Assembly (NCBI GenBank): GCA_029959195.1
Contig: CP114122.1
Span: 2,046,001-2,110,000, forward strand
DNA from: Dictyophora rubrovolvata
Lineage: Eukaryota > Basidiomycota > Agaricomycetes > Phallales > Phallaceae
Reading direction: 5' to 3'
DNA: 64,000 nt
The notes beneath the pieces were generated by a model. It did no database searches. It saw nothing but the letters and a program-made list of their open reading frames with translations, and was not told where the DNA came from. Shown here piece after piece: positions 12,401-24,450 of the stretch (its first letter is position 1; each line of letters opens with the position of its first letter). A program made the translations under genes and the position numbers.

Positions 12401-15400
12401 GAAGTTATTAGCGAACGTTGCTACAGTAGATTTTTACATACACGACCGTTTGCAAGTACCACATATTGACCTGCTTGAATATTCATAGCACGGAGAAGTC
12501 GCTTCGTTCGTGAGTGGAGGTTGCGAGATGAGGACATAGATTCTTCGTTGATTGATGCAATGACATTCATTAAAGAAGGGTTTGCCCCGCCCTCATATTT
12601 GTCCCATTGTTGTAGGGCCAGTGACAATTCTGTTGGGGAAGTGCCGCCTAAAATATCTGCGGCTTGAAGGAGTGCAAGGCGTTGAGAGAGACTTTCAAGA
12701 CTAGGAGGAGTATCCCCTGAAGGACTATGAAGAAAACTCAGACGGAAAGTGGCGTTTTCGTCCTGAAAAGTAAAGGTAACGGTGAGACCTCCACAAGAAC
12801 AATGTTTTTGGACATTTTGACTGACCAATGCAGTAAGAGCCTCGTATAATATTCTTTCGCCCCGAGGAGTATCGAAGTCTGCTATGACCCATATCGACAT
12901 TGGAGGTTGAGATGCAGACGCTAAACACAGTAATCAGAAACAGTCCTAATGGTGAGCATCGGCAGCAAACACACGGGGATATACGAAGTCAGAGGATTTC
13001 ATCGAAGCATTTGCTTTTTTGAATATTTCAGGTATACCACTGATTTTGACAGATGCAGCCGGATCCGTAGGATGAATAACAGGATGACGCTTGGGGAGCG
13101 TAGAAGGTAGGTCATAGAAGTACGTTGACACATCGGATTCATCGTTTAGTTCGCCGAGGTATATCTAGAGGATCGATCAGAGTAAGGTATGTTGCTGAAA
13201 GATGAACCAACCTTTTGCTGTAAGTGCTGTTGTTGTTGACTCAGTTCCATTTGGAGAGCACTCATAAATTCCTGGTACCGCGTATCAGTTCAAATTCCAA
13301 ATGCGGGAAGAAAGACTATCATCTTCTTACTTCTGTCATTTTAATCGGTTTTCCGTTTAGGAACGCTTGTCCATTTGGCGATGTCTTGGAGTTTATCCCC
13401 AGTCGCCGTACGTACGAACGGGCCTTAGATACGGCATCTTTTAGATCTTCATGATCGTTATCCAATCCGATAACTGTATCAAAATCCAGTAGTTGCTCGT
13501 CTAGTCCAAACGTCGAAGCTTCATAGTCCGACCGCACAAGCTGATAATCAATGACACGGTTCGACGAGGTAGCAAGCTGTCATTCAAATAAGACAAGTGT
13601 CACAGGACATAAAGAAAGCAAGAAACCCTTCTGAGGAATTCCATAGTCTTCATTGCTCCCAATTTATCAATGAGGTAATAAAACAGTCTTGCCCCTTGGG
13701 TAGCTGGCAAAAGAGGAAATCCGTAAATTCAGTTGATCGTTTTAAATAAGAATATCAACCTGTATCTGTTTCAGTCATAGGCACAAGACCAATTCTAATA
13801 GGATAGCCTCGTTGGAGCAACCCCCCTATTGAGCCAGTGATCCAGAAAAGGCTTGAACGCTGAGATAAATCAAGTGTTAAAACTAAATTATACATGTTCC
13901 TTTTAATTGCGTATAACTGTCCAGGGTAAGTTGGACGGAGCATCTACATTAAGGTCAGGAAAACTGCAGGAAAGTAACAGATTGAACGAACCTGTTCTAG
14001 GAGCGGAGACCACGGAGCATATCTACTCCAGTCAAGTTGAGTAACTATAGAAGAAAGGATTATGGCTTACCGTGCATCTGTTTCTAAATTGTTCCACCAG
14101 GCAATACCACCTCCTTCGCGGCGATCGCTGACATCGTATAGGCCATCAAGGACGGGGTTTAATTGCGCCGATACCAAGGAATCGTGTGTTAATAGATCGA
14201 TAGCGTGAGAGGATGTAAGTCCAAGTTCTGTGATATCCTGGATGATTTCTCGTTCTTTCCGGAGTAAACGTATAAGTCTATATAATTGATTAGCTTCAGG
14301 TGTCAAACCATTGAGGGTCTTACCCAAAAACGTTAACATCATGCTGCTGTAGGATTACTCCGTTTAGCCATACACTACTAAAACTCGGTGGGACTTTGCC
14401 CCTGTTTTCTTCTAACTCTTTCGATACCTCAGGAGAAATGGCTGCTCCTCGTCCGATGGTCGTCGCATATTTAGGAAAGTTTTGAGATAAATGAAACAAG
14501 GCTCGTAACGGCTGAGGGGCAGACATGATGAGGCTTGTAGCCTTTATACCAATATCTGCAATGGGTGGAAATACAACAGTGCCTGTTCAAATTCCAAACC
14601 AATACTTACCAGCAATTTCTTCTTGTGTAAGAGCCCTACTCAAATCCACATCTTCGGTTCGATTTACAAGCGTTGAAATATAATCTATGTCAGTCGTCTC
14701 TTCTGATTCAGTTTCTCCGTTGGATACCACTACACCTACAGACACATGTGAGCTACTAATACCTTGACCGTACAATAGGTTACCATCATCGTTTCGGGAT
14801 TGCTGGCGATCATCTAAAGCCAAATAATCCATTTTCTTCAAGTCCATGAAAACACCATATCCAGATAGATAATGCTGGAGGGGATCGCTCCGCGAAACTG
14901 GTGCATGCCTAAAAACATATCTGGCTTTCGGTTGGGGCTCTTTGGTAAGAGCATAAACATAATCGTGTAATTCTCGGAAGTTGGGTGAGGAAATAGAGCC
15001 ATAGAGTATTAGAACAGGTGCAGGAGTTTCAACATCCGGATAGACGTGATCAAATGACAATAGTTGTGGATGCCTACAAGGGCGACTATTAATATACCAC
15101 TTATTTAAGTATTGAAACATACCCTGTTAATTCTAGGTCGGCACTTAAGATACTACTCAAAGTTCGAGCAGAGCAAACTTTTGTATTATTCCAAAGAATC
15201 CATGAGCCTGTACAGTCGCTAACGTTCTCGCCATTGGCCAAGGGCGTGCCTTCCAGTTTGTGGTCGCGATAATACTGGTAATAGGCCTCAATCCCCGGAC
15301 TGGCTGTATGCAATGCAAGAGACATCTCGAGTGTATTTGAGGAGCCAGGAGACGATAGGAAGTCATTCTCCTTCAGCAAACGCAGTGAAGTGTCATATAC

Positions 15401-15680
15401 TACTTTCGCGTTAAGCGACTCGATGGGCTGAGAAAGAGCGTCGGGGGATGTGAGAAGATCTAGTGCAGGGAAAAATAATTCATTGTTCTCAAAAGATACT
15501 GTTTCTCTGTAATTTTAAATAACAAATGTGCTCCATAAACATTTCACAAGATCAGGCTTACAGAATTTCTAGCAGAAGATTTGACGCTGGCCAGGAAGTA
15601 CGTAGCTGCACCCGCACTGGGGGTGAGGCAAATCCTGACCCTATTAGACATAACGATATAATAGTGAAAGATGAAAGCAT
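9460..15680 (-). CDS. UGGT: UDP-glucose:glycoprotein glucosyltransferase
   Basis: ER folding sensor that re-glucosylates N-glycans of misfolded glycoproteins so that calnexin can rebind them. It opens with a signal peptide ([18 protein letters not shown]). The large N-terminal part holds the thioredoxin-like repeats (for example [17 protein letters not shown]), then beta-rich segments. The C-terminal GT24 catalytic domain spans about 9,700-11,000: [45 protein letters not shown] with the DAD metal site, [10 protein letters not shown], and [12 protein letters not shown]. The protein ends KLRDEL, a variant of the HDEL/KDEL ER-retrieval signal. About twenty short introns; internal exon edges were checked only in part. 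Expected size is near 1,500-1,600 residues. Confidence 0.93.
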
Positions 15681-15903
15681 TTGACGCGGTCCACCTTCAC
15701 CGTATTGGCGAGGTGATGTGAGGAAAACTCGCAGCGAGAGGTATTCGAGCTATCGGCTCTCTACTAAGCTTATGTCACGTCACGTTTACGTGTCCAAAAT
15801 TCAGGCAAATTTATCAAAGTGTTTAGCGTTAACTCCACAAAAAAATATATCAAATACACATGATAATACATGTACGCTGCGGTAAATAGCAATATCAACC
15901 AGT
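15681..15903 (-). promoter_or_regulatory. Short spacer, UGGT promoter
   Basis: Only about 220 bases separate the stop of the RING gene from the UGGT start, all on the minus strand, so the UGGT promoter must lie here or within the 3' end of its neighbour. No specific site recognised. Confidence 0.4.
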
Positions 15904-17639
15904 TTAACTTCGGAAAATCCGTAAGAGGCGTTGTTCGGTCACGATACGCGTTCTGCAAAGGGGACACTCTCGAGACGTTTTCATTACCAGTTCTGAGCAT
16001 GATTTACATAGCGCAAGGTGTCTAGATAATTGTTAGCATTCATAGAAGACGATGAACAGGTTTAAAACCAACCCGCAATCAATAATAGCCATATTAGCAT
16101 GTTCGTCTTGACACACAACGCAAAGACCCTCGTGAGAACTAGGAATATCTACCATATGCGATTTATGTTGTTTGCTCGAGTTCACATTATCAGAGCTGCT
16201 GGCCTGCGCTAGTTCTTCTTCCGCGTGGCTTGTTTCTTGTTCTTCCGCTACAGAAGTATAACTCTGATCTTCTTCGGCTTCTTCAATATGAATCTGGTCC
16301 ATCCTTATAATTTCTTCCAACTCCTCCTGTTGTCTGATTTCTCTATCTCTTCTTTCATCTGTAACAAGTGCAACCACCTTTCGCACAAGATCCTCTTTCT
16401 CCAGTACACCCACCGATATGTTAACTCTGTTTTCATAAAGAATAGCTTTCAAAGTAGAGATAGGAAGGTGCGCGATTTCACTTTCTTCCTTGTCTAGTAG
16501 TTCGTTCAATGTGGGAACATGAAGAGGAGGTCGAGGAGTTGGTGCTGTAGCAGGAGTTGAAGAAGGTGCTGTCGACGTGGCTGAGCGAGGTCTACTTGAA
16601 TAAAACATTTGTGCAGGTGATCGCGAATGGAAATTTGATTGAGAAGCTGAAGTATACGCATGTCCGTGAGGACTGGGATTATGCTGATAATTAAAGTTCG
16701 TTTGGAAGTTAGACTGAGGATTATGACTTCGATTTGAAGAGGCAGGAGAATTAAAACTGGGTTGATTTGAAGCTGAACTTGGGGTGGGATTATGATTCTG
16801 GGAAAACCCTGTTGACGAGGCTGTATTACCAAATGTCTGCCTAGCCTGATAGTTATTACTCGGTTGTCGCGGCGTATAAGGGGGCTGGGGCTGAGACTGA
16901 GACTGGAACTGGGGTGGGGCATTTGCATCACGGGGAAATCTTGAAAAGAAACCCCTTGCACGAGAACGATCAGATAAACCCTGAGGCACGGAATTTCTCC
17001 TATAATAATTCTACAAGCGATATTCAGCGCTGGTAGAAAGAGAAAGGACATCTACTCTGAATATTTACCTCATGAATTGAAAATAAGCAACCAACGCCGT
17101 TCTGCCGTGTGTTTGGGTTAGCAGATTAGTGCTCGATGCGTAGTCGGATGATTACCTTAGATCTCAGGATAGCTTCAACCAAATCATCCTTTTCCACAGC
17201 AGCACCAGGAGCCCGAATGTTGTATGCCTTCATATAAGCACGTAATTTGGGTATAGGTAAGGCTCGTAATTTGTTTTTGCTGCTAGATGTGACTAGACTC
17301 AAAATATTATTATGGTGCAAAATCTGAGAAGACAGCACTCACTTGACAACATCTCCATGCAGTAAGCACACACAGGAACTGCTTCGTACCCCGTATCTGG
17401 GCTAGTTCGTGGAAGTAATGCCTGAAAATCAGCGCATGAAGAGCAATAAAGATATCCTGCATAAGAGTGTGAAACGTGGCAATACATGCACCATGACAAA
17501 TAGAACATCGCGTACCACAATGATTGCATTTCTTTGTTCTGGTGAAAAAATGAAAGTCTTTATTGCATCTCCTGCAATTGTCTTCGTTGACATTTAAGAG
17601 ATCAGGAGGTCGACCGCTCAAGAGTGGGAGCCCGTCCAT
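15904..17639 (-). CDS. FYVE-like/SAP-like/RING E3 ubiquitin ligase
   Basis: N-terminal zinc finger of FYVE type: CRRC, CNHC, YLYCSSC and VCAYC supply eight cysteines, but the classic RKHHCRxCG phosphoinositide motif is absent. A short helical SAP-like unit follows (LRALPIPKLRAYMKAYNI, then VEKDDLVEAILRSK), then a Gln/Ser/Asn/Pro-rich linker, a second similar unit (LPISTLKAILYENRVN, LEKEDLVRKVVALV), an acidic coiled region, and a C-terminal RING (CVVCQDEHANMAIIDCG, HLALCKSC, CPLCRTRI) ending RLLRIFRS. The RING is completed by an exon at about 15904-16024. The layout FYVE-like, SAP, RING is that of animal RNF34/RFFL; whether the substrates match is unknown. It is divergent from NOP58. Confidence 0.85.
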
Positions 17640-17951
17640 CGTGGTTGGGCGACTGCTGCACTGGCACCTGTGCTTTATAACGAGTAGCTGGGTGTGCTTA
17701 CATCAGCGGCATCGTGTCCAACGTAGGCTTTTGTGTTGGTCAACCTCCTACCTTGGCTCAAGATCATCGATGGCGGACTCACAGCCTAACGACCCCGGCC
17801 GAATGGAAAGTAATATGCCAGCGGTCGGCCCAGGTCCACCAGATAATCCTACTCACAGCATGAATCCAAGTTATTCAAAGTCCGACATCCACAAGCGCCC
17901 AACACTCGAAAAAAATCCTCTGCTCGTTGAGCACGTCAATCCTCCGCGAAC
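17640..17951. promoter_or_regulatory. Bidirectional promoter, RING gene / NOP58
   Basis: A 312-base gap between two divergent start codons. On the plus strand an ATG at about 17,770 opens a frame beginning MADSQPNDPGRMES that runs past the NOP58 start in a different frame, ending near 18,093. If it lies in the transcript it would act as a long overlapping upstream ORF. Confidence 0.5.
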
Positions 17952-19908
17952 ATGGCAACCCACGTCCTTTTCGAGTCGGCATCGGGGTATGCTATCTTCC
18001 AGGTTAAACAAATTGAAGATGTTGGGCTGCAAACTGTCGCCGTCCAGTCGTCCATTGGGGACTTGGGCAAGTTTGGCAAGGTTGTTCAGCTAATGAGCTT
18101 TTCGCCGTTCAGAAGTGCTGCACACGCTTTAGAGAACGCCAATGATATCTCCGAAGGTCGGTTTTAATGCTCTGCTACTTTTTTTCCTTAAAGAGATATA
18201 GAGTGTTCAACGCGTTTCCCAAATAGGAATTTTGCACGAGCACCTCAAAGCGCTGCTAGAACTCAACCTCACCAAATCTTCGGAAAAGACAAAAGGGGTT
18301 AAAGTTAGGCTAGGGGTGTCGGATCCGACATTAGCAGCATCTATTAAAAATGAGTTGGGTATTGACTGTGATGCGTCAGAAAGGTCACAGGAGGTCATCC
18401 GAGGTGTCCGGTTGCACGCCACAAAACTGCTTAAAGGTCTCCAAGACGGCGATCTAACAAAGGCTCAACTTGGTCTGGGCCATTCGTACTCGCGTTCCAA
18501 AGTCAAATTCAATGTCAACAGAATTGATAACATGATCATCCAGGCTATTGCAATGTTGGACCAACTGGATAAAGACGTTAACCTCTTCGCTATGCGCGTC
18601 AGGGAATGGTACGGGTATCATTTCCCCGAGCTTGTCAAGATAGTGCCAGACAATTATGAATATGCGCGTGTTGCGCAGTTTGTTGGAGATAAGAGCAAGT
18701 TGGACGAGAGCAAGTTATCCGAATTGGAAGAGCTATTGGATAACGATTCCACACGCGCTCAAAACGTCTTAGATGCGGCTCGAGGTTCTATGGGTGCTGG
18801 ACTGTCTGAAATCGACATGCTCAATATCAACTCATTCGCGGCTCGTGTAGTGTCATTGGCAGAGTATAGGAAGTCACTATCCAACTACCTTGCCGAAAAG
18901 ATGAACTCGGTTGCTCCTAGTTTGACTGCCCTTTTGGGGGAACGTATTGGTGCTCGGTTGATTAGTCATGCTGGTAGCTTGACCAATCTGAGCAAGTATC
19001 CTGCTAGCACTGTTCAAATACTGGGGGCAGAAAAAGCACTATTTAGGGCTCTAAAGACAAAGGGCAATACACCTAAAGTATACATCCATTTTTTGCTATA
19101 TCGAAGTTTATAACTTATCAACGCTCTTTGCAGTATGGGCTATTGTACCATTCGTCCTTTATCGGTCGAGCTGGTCCCAAGTTCAAGGGACGAATATCCC
19201 GATATCTTGCTAACAAATGTTCAATTGCGTCACGGATAGATTGCTATTCAGGTCCGTTGTAATATTGAATCATTCGGCATTCAGTTGACAATATCGGATT
19301 AGATAACCCAACCCCTAAGTTTGGAGAAGCATTACGACAGCAAGTGGAGGAGCGTCTGAACTTTTTTGAGGTAAGTCGGAACAAATATCTCTATAAACAG
19401 TAGTAAACCCGCTTGGTAGACCGGTCAAGCACCTACTAAAAATTCGGAAGCGATGCGAAAAGTATTGGAATCACTCTCGATTGACGACGATGAAGATGAA
19501 GGTGACGAACAAATGGATCAGGATGATATACCCTTGCCGTTGATTGAACCTACTCCTAAGAGAGAGAAGAAGAAAAAACGAAAGAGTGATGCTATGGAAG
19601 TAAGTCGTTCAGGGATTACAGGAATCTTTACAACACGCTCATTGTCGGGGTGCACCCGTTTCCAGGTTGAGTCTGATGAGGAAGAAGCGCCTAAAAAGAA
19701 ACGGTCCAAGGAGGAGAAGAAGGCTGAAAAGAAAGAGAAGAAGAAGGAGAAAAAAGAAAAGGAGAAGGAGAAGGAGGGGGGAAAGCACGGTGATGGAAAG
19801 GATAAGGTTTGCTTGTTTCATGATCATTCATGCATTTTCTCATTTCTTGAATAGGGTGAATCGAAAAAGCCAAAAGACAAAAGCGAAAAGAAGAAAAAGC
19901 AAGGATGA
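17952..19908 (+). CDS. NOP58: Box C/D snoRNP core protein Nop58
   Basis: Core protein of box C/D snoRNPs in the nucleolus, needed for rRNA 2'-O-methylation and pre-rRNA processing. It begins [20 protein letters not shown] (NOP5 N-terminal domain), continues with [20 protein letters not shown] and the coiled-coil NOSIC region, then the Nop RNA/protein-binding domain with [40 protein letters not shown]. The tail is the usual Lys/Glu (KKE) repeat ending EKKKKQG. Six or so exons with frame-preserving introns, for example after NTPK and after DKV. Length is about 560 residues, normal for the family. No snoRNA was recognised in its introns. Confidence 0.95.
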
Positions 19909-20001
19909 CGATTTAAAAATGCTTCTTTTTTGCATATGCATGTACAGTTTCCATTGTCTCCTTCATTTTTTTATATAAGCTATCTTCAGGTATTGAGATG
20001 T

Positions 20002-20232
20002 CTATACGATCAAATCGTGGTGTTTTCTATCATGTAGTTTCCTATGCATGTCAGCACTATCTTTCATAAATTCATATGAATTCTTTCTCCCTTTGAGTCT
20101 ATCGGAGGGTTTGGCTGACTGCACAACTCGGTTGAAGTTTGTTCTCCCATTACTGACCAAGTCTCTAGCAGAACTGGAAAAGTAAGCAAATCCTGTTGAA
20201 GCAAACGATGCTGGTACTGTAGCCTCTGGCAC
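20002..20232 (-). CDS. Unknown, possible last exon of a minus-strand gene
   Basis: An open stretch of about 76 codons with a basic, gene-like composition, ending DMHRKLHDRKHHDLIV. Upstream on the same strand (about 20,270-20,470) are further short open pieces such as EFEKSNLKIANLSTR that might be earlier exons, but I could not find a splice chain that keeps the frame. I do not recognise a family. It would be convergent with NOP58. Confidence 0.3.
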   Translation of the reverse strand: MPEATVPASFASTGFAYFSSSARDLVSNGRTNFNRVVQSAKPSDRLKGRKNSYEFMKDSADMHRKLHDRKHHDLIV

Positions 20233-21000
20233 GCAAGTTTGGTTTCCCTTTGATTTCGGTATTAATCTACTACCTACCCATTAAGAAACCATTCATTTTT
20301 TTCAAATCCCCCAAGGACCCCCCGATCGGTATCATCATCTGCCTTCACTGGATGGAACATAGAAACGCCACAGAGATATGGTCCCCAAGTTACCTGACTT
20401 GTACTGTCGAGCCTCGCGTGCTGAGGTTGGCAATTTTCAAGTTAGATTTCTCAAATTCTTGCAAGTAGGAAATTCCTTGGATGCTTGATTAGATCTTGAA
20501 CATATTCCGATTCATCGCAACTAATCGATTATTTAAAACCTACTAGACACAAACTAATTGAAACATTGGAAAACGATTTCAGTGTATGCACTCGTTTCGA
20601 CAAACCTTCATTAATATTAGAGGACAACAGGCTTCTTCTCCTGACACATTTTTTTTGCTCCATCTACATATTCTCAGTACGCTAAACAGCATACTTATGT
20701 TTCTCGAGTTCTACAGATCACAGGATTTCCTCAACAGTAACCTCAGGCAAACCTCGGAGAAAATCGCGATACTAGCTTTACTTAAGAAAAATTCTCCTAA
20801 ACACGTATACTTGTTCAACGCGGGAGTGATAATTTCAGAGCTACCATTATGGCGAGTGCATCATGATGTTGTTTGCTCACCGGAGTTTGAAATTTTGAGA
20901 TTTCTCGTTGGGGACCCGGAAGGTCGTAAAGTAAGTTTAGTCTCCTGTTTGGTCTTTAAACATCTTTAAGACTGGTTCATTTCTCTAGGCTCGACCTTGA
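20233..21000. other. Intergenic, leader of the PITH gene
   Basis: On the plus strand a frame from 20,586 runs to a good GTAAGT donor near 20,931, and an acceptor lies at about 20,989. Splicing there gives only Ala-Arg-Pro and a stop directly against the PITH start codon, so this is most simply a 5' untranslated intron of the PITH gene. No protein family is recognisable in the frame. Confidence 0.4.
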
Positions 21001-21792
21001 ATGGATCCTGCTGAAACGGGAACTTCATTGCAGCAACCCATGGCAGAGGAAGTTGTTGAAACAGACGCGATTAGTCTTTATGGCATAATTGACAAAACCA
21101 AGTTGGAGCTTCCGTCTAATTTTTGTTTGAGTTTTCTTACCAAGCTGCATTTTAACAGCGTACATGGATTAAACCTTGATATACCGGAGCAAGCTCGCGA
21201 TATTATAAAGAGCTGGAACGAAAGAGAGGACGTCACCAAATTTGCAGATTCCGGCGTAGATGATCAGGTAACAACTTGTTTTGTATTTTGCCCATTGCTT
21301 TTGATGGTACCGCTTGAATAGGTTGTGATATACGTTCCCTTCTCTCAAAATGCCCGGGTCAGATCCATTATACTTAAACTTGGTCGAGGAGAATTAACAC
21401 CAAGGCGGTTGAGGATTTATGCAAACCGACCGAGTATTGTTGACTTTGAGGAGGCCGAGTCCACCCAGCCTCAACTTGATATCCAACTTTCTGAAGGCCA
21501 GGTCGATGCAACAGAATACCCTTTGCGTGTGGCGGCATTTGCCAACGTCACAAGCTTATCTCTGTACTTCGTGGGTTTCTACGCTATTTCGATATTCTGT
21601 TTCTGATTTGATTAGAGTGAGGCTGTTGGGGCTGAACAGACCCGTTTGTTCTTTATAGGATTTAAAGGTGATATCTCGAACCCTCGGAAGGATACGAGAC
21701 ACAAGATCGACTTGCCCGCAGCCGACGCAGCCGACGCACCACTAGTTGATAGGTTAAAAGATAAATTTGCATCTCACAATACAGTTCGTTAA
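21001..21792 (+). CDS. PITH-domain protein (PITHD1-like)
   Basis: About 200 residues consisting almost wholly of one PITH domain, the proteasome-interacting domain also found at the C-terminus of thioredoxin-like TXNL1. Read through introns: DAISLYGIIDKTN, VHGLNLDIPEQARDIIKSW, TKFADSGVDDQ, VVIYVPFSQNARVRSIILK, RLRIYANRPSIVDFEEAE, TEYPLRVAAFANVTSLSLYF, and after the last intron RLFFIGFKGDI. It ends FASHNTVR. The first intron uses a weak GTTGGA donor inside KTN; that choice restores the family pattern. Function in fungi is poorly known; proteasome association is inferred from the domain. Confidence 0.88.
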
Positions 21793-22440
21793 ACTCAGAT
21801 CGTACGAGGCTTTATTCCAAGGGAATCAAGAGAACCGTTCCGGTGCGAAGGTTAACATGGAAAACCTTTTAAAGGTTCAGCATTTGTCGTAAACTAAGCA
21901 CAGTGACTAACATTTCTGCGCGAGTCGGATACACTTTAAGAATGCGGCATTCTGGCATTTTTCCATTCTTTCAGCATATGCATGGCTCCTTGTGAGCCAG
22001 GTCATAAGGCGTTTCTCTCAGGAACAATCACCAGGGCTGAATGGGATTAATCGAGTTGTAATTACCGTGGCACGGGCTTACTACATAGTCTGTATGAGTG
22101 GGTTTACTGCTTCGTCACGTCAAATATCGGAATCTTTTGGGACGCAGTGTGGCGACAGTCATGTTCTATGCTAGGAACCATTCATCTTGGAGGAGGAATA
22201 TCTTGGAGGAAGAATGGAAGAAGAAAAAAGAATAAACATATACCCGAGACGCCATCTTCTCCGAGCGGATATTGTGTTCGCCCGGCGCCTGTCAGAAATT
22301 GAGGGACAATCTCTGACTATGTATGGCTTATTAGGGAGTAACTAATTCGATTCCGTGACTACTATTTTTGTCAGCCCTGGTCGTTGGTCGTTGGTTATAT
22401 AGAGATCAAGAGAGATCCGGTGGTTATACTTTAGAACATT
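21793..22440. other. Intergenic, ADH promoter
   Basis: About 650 bases. A plus-strand frame at 21,992-22,174 has no recognisable protein. No RNA gene or repeat seen. Confidence 0.45.
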
Positions 22441-23995
22441 ATGTCCTCAGAAATTCCCCAAACTCAGACTGCGGCAGTGGTCCCCAAACTAGGCGGAGAT
22501 CTCAAAATCCGAAATGACTACCCTGTTACACAGCCTTCTGAGCTGTTGCCCGAAGAATGTCTCGTCAAGCTTGAATGCACCGGCGTGTGTCATACTGACC
22601 TTCACGCTAAGAAAGGGGACTGGCCTGTCCAACCTAATCTACCTCTGATCGGTGGCCATGAAGGCGTTGGTCGCATCGTCGCCATAGGCAAAAACACGCA
22701 GAACGCGAAAGTCAAGATCGGTGACCGCGTTGGTATCAAATGGCTAGCTTATAGGTATGCATGGGTAGCTGTCTGCAGAACGTGCTTTATTGATGGAAAC
22801 TATCGTAGCTGTTTAAGCTGCGAGTTTTGTCGCAAAGGCTTAGAACAGAGTAAGCCGCGGAGGTAACAAAATTTAGTTTGCTTTACTCACCCCAATGCAG
22901 ATTGCGTTGAAGTGCTTTTATCTGGATATACCACCGATGGTTGGTGCTGTTGATAGTATATAACCCTATCTGAGTCATCGTGTTTTAGGCACCTTCTGTC
23001 AGTATGTCAAATCCTGGGTGAAACACGTAACACCCATACCGGACAAACTGAACAGCTTCGAAGCAGCTTCTATATTGTGTGCCGTACGTTCGCATGGTCT
23101 GTTTGTATTCGGTCCTAACACGCAGTGTTGTGAAGGGCGTGACAGTTTATCGTGCTTTGCGTCTTAGCAACACGCATTGCGGCGACTGGGTTGTCATCCC
23201 AGGAAGTGGAGGCGGGCTTGGTCATCTTGGTAAGACCAACACTTCGAGTAAGATACGAACTTTCTTGACCCATGGTTGATAGCTGTACAATATGCAGTAA
23301 ATATGGGTTTGCGTGTTTTAGCGATAGGTATGATATGTGCTCCTGTTCAACTAGCACAATTGATCTCTTGCGTCGCCCATAGATACCTCGGAGGAGAAAG
23401 AACAGTTGTCTTATGAACTTGGCGCGGAAAAGTTTATTGACTTCAAGAAAACAAAAGATCTTGTTAAGGACATTGTCGATACTACAGATGGGAAAGGTCC
23501 TATAGCGACAATTGTTACTGCAGCCAATGTTAGTAGTATTATTCAATTAAACGTATTGTGCTCGGAAACCTCACTATTATATAGCCGGAAGCCTATAGTC
23601 AGGCTGTGGAATATCTGCGACCGGGAGGAACTCTTGTCGCGGTTGGGTTACCCGGCAATGCAGCAGCACTCGAGGCGAATATCTTTTTCACTGTCTTTAA
23701 GGTACTTTCAGGATGCCCTTTCTTCTCTTCATTTTACCTAATGACATAATTTAATCTGTAGAGCATCAAAATCGTAGGCTCATACGTCGGGTATGTCCCT
23801 GCATTATCATTCCCTGCCATTTTACTGACTTCATCAAGAAATCGTCAAGACGCAATTGAAGCTCTTGCTTTGGCAGCGGAAGGGAAGGTGAAAGTCCATT
23901 ATGCGAAAAAGCCGCTCTCAGACTTAGCCCAGACGTATCAAGCTATGGAAGAAGGCAAAGTCGTTGGACGCATCGTTTTAGATATTTCTCATTAA
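22441..23995 (+). CDS. Zinc-dependent alcohol dehydrogenase
   Basis: Medium-chain alcohol dehydrogenase like yeast Adh1, interconverting alcohols and aldehydes with NAD(H), probably in the cytosol. Catalytic zinc ligands are in LECTGVCHTDLH and GGHEGVGRIV. The structural zinc loop is complete once spliced: C-x2-C-x2-C-x7-C in SCLSCEFCRKG and its continuation. The nucleotide fold has IPGSGGGLGHLAVQYA, and the C-terminus reads EALALAAEGKVKVHY, GRIVLDISH. About nine exons. Length near 350 residues fits the family. Physiological substrate cannot be told from sequence. Confidence 0.92.
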
Positions 23996-24450
23996 ATCAT
24001 GTTTCGTCGCATTCTCCAACCCAGCTCAGTTAAATTTTGAACAGAATTGTATTTACGGATATATATATGACTTCTTCCCCTTGTGAGAATCTTTTCTCTT
24101 ATCAGCGGCGGAGTCGGCCAATGGCTGCTTCCCTGCAGGTACTAGTGCGCACCGCGAAGATACCGGTTATTATGTAACAACAAGTTTTTAACGTTCAACC
24201 TTGAACTTCGACAATGTCTCAGCAGCAGGCAATGGAGGGTGACCGTCATCCCCTGTAAGTTGTATTCCTGTAAATAATTTAACCGTTGAATGAAAAACTC
24301 CAAGTTCTTTGGTCTTCCTACTTCACATAGCCTTGGAATCGCCTGTAGCTATACAGGGACTTCTCGCTGGTAAAGTCGAATATTCATGCCGAACATTCTG
24401 CAAGATATTAAGATTTGGTTTTATCAGCCCACAGATTACCGTTCCTTCAG
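23996..24450. other. Intergenic with possible spliced leader
   Basis: An ATG at 24,214 followed by a GTAAGT donor suggests a short upstream exon (MSQQQAMEGDRHP), but no splice route I tried reaches the downstream frame without a stop. It may be an untranslated leader of the next gene. Confidence 0.35.

Noticed and set aside
8241-15680. SEC62-UGGT as a functional ER gene cluster
   Set aside because: Both act at the ER, but two neighbouring housekeeping genes are easily chance; no shared promoter or conserved third member is evident.
19639-19873. Leu/Phe- and Ser/Pro-rich minus-strand ORFs
   Set aside because: They are the reverse side of the Lys/Glu repeat tail of NOP58.
20586-20969. 127-codon plus-strand ORF before the PITH gene as a separate gene
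   Set aside because: No recognisable motif; splicing adds only three residues and a stop directly before the PITH start, which fits an untranslated leader better.
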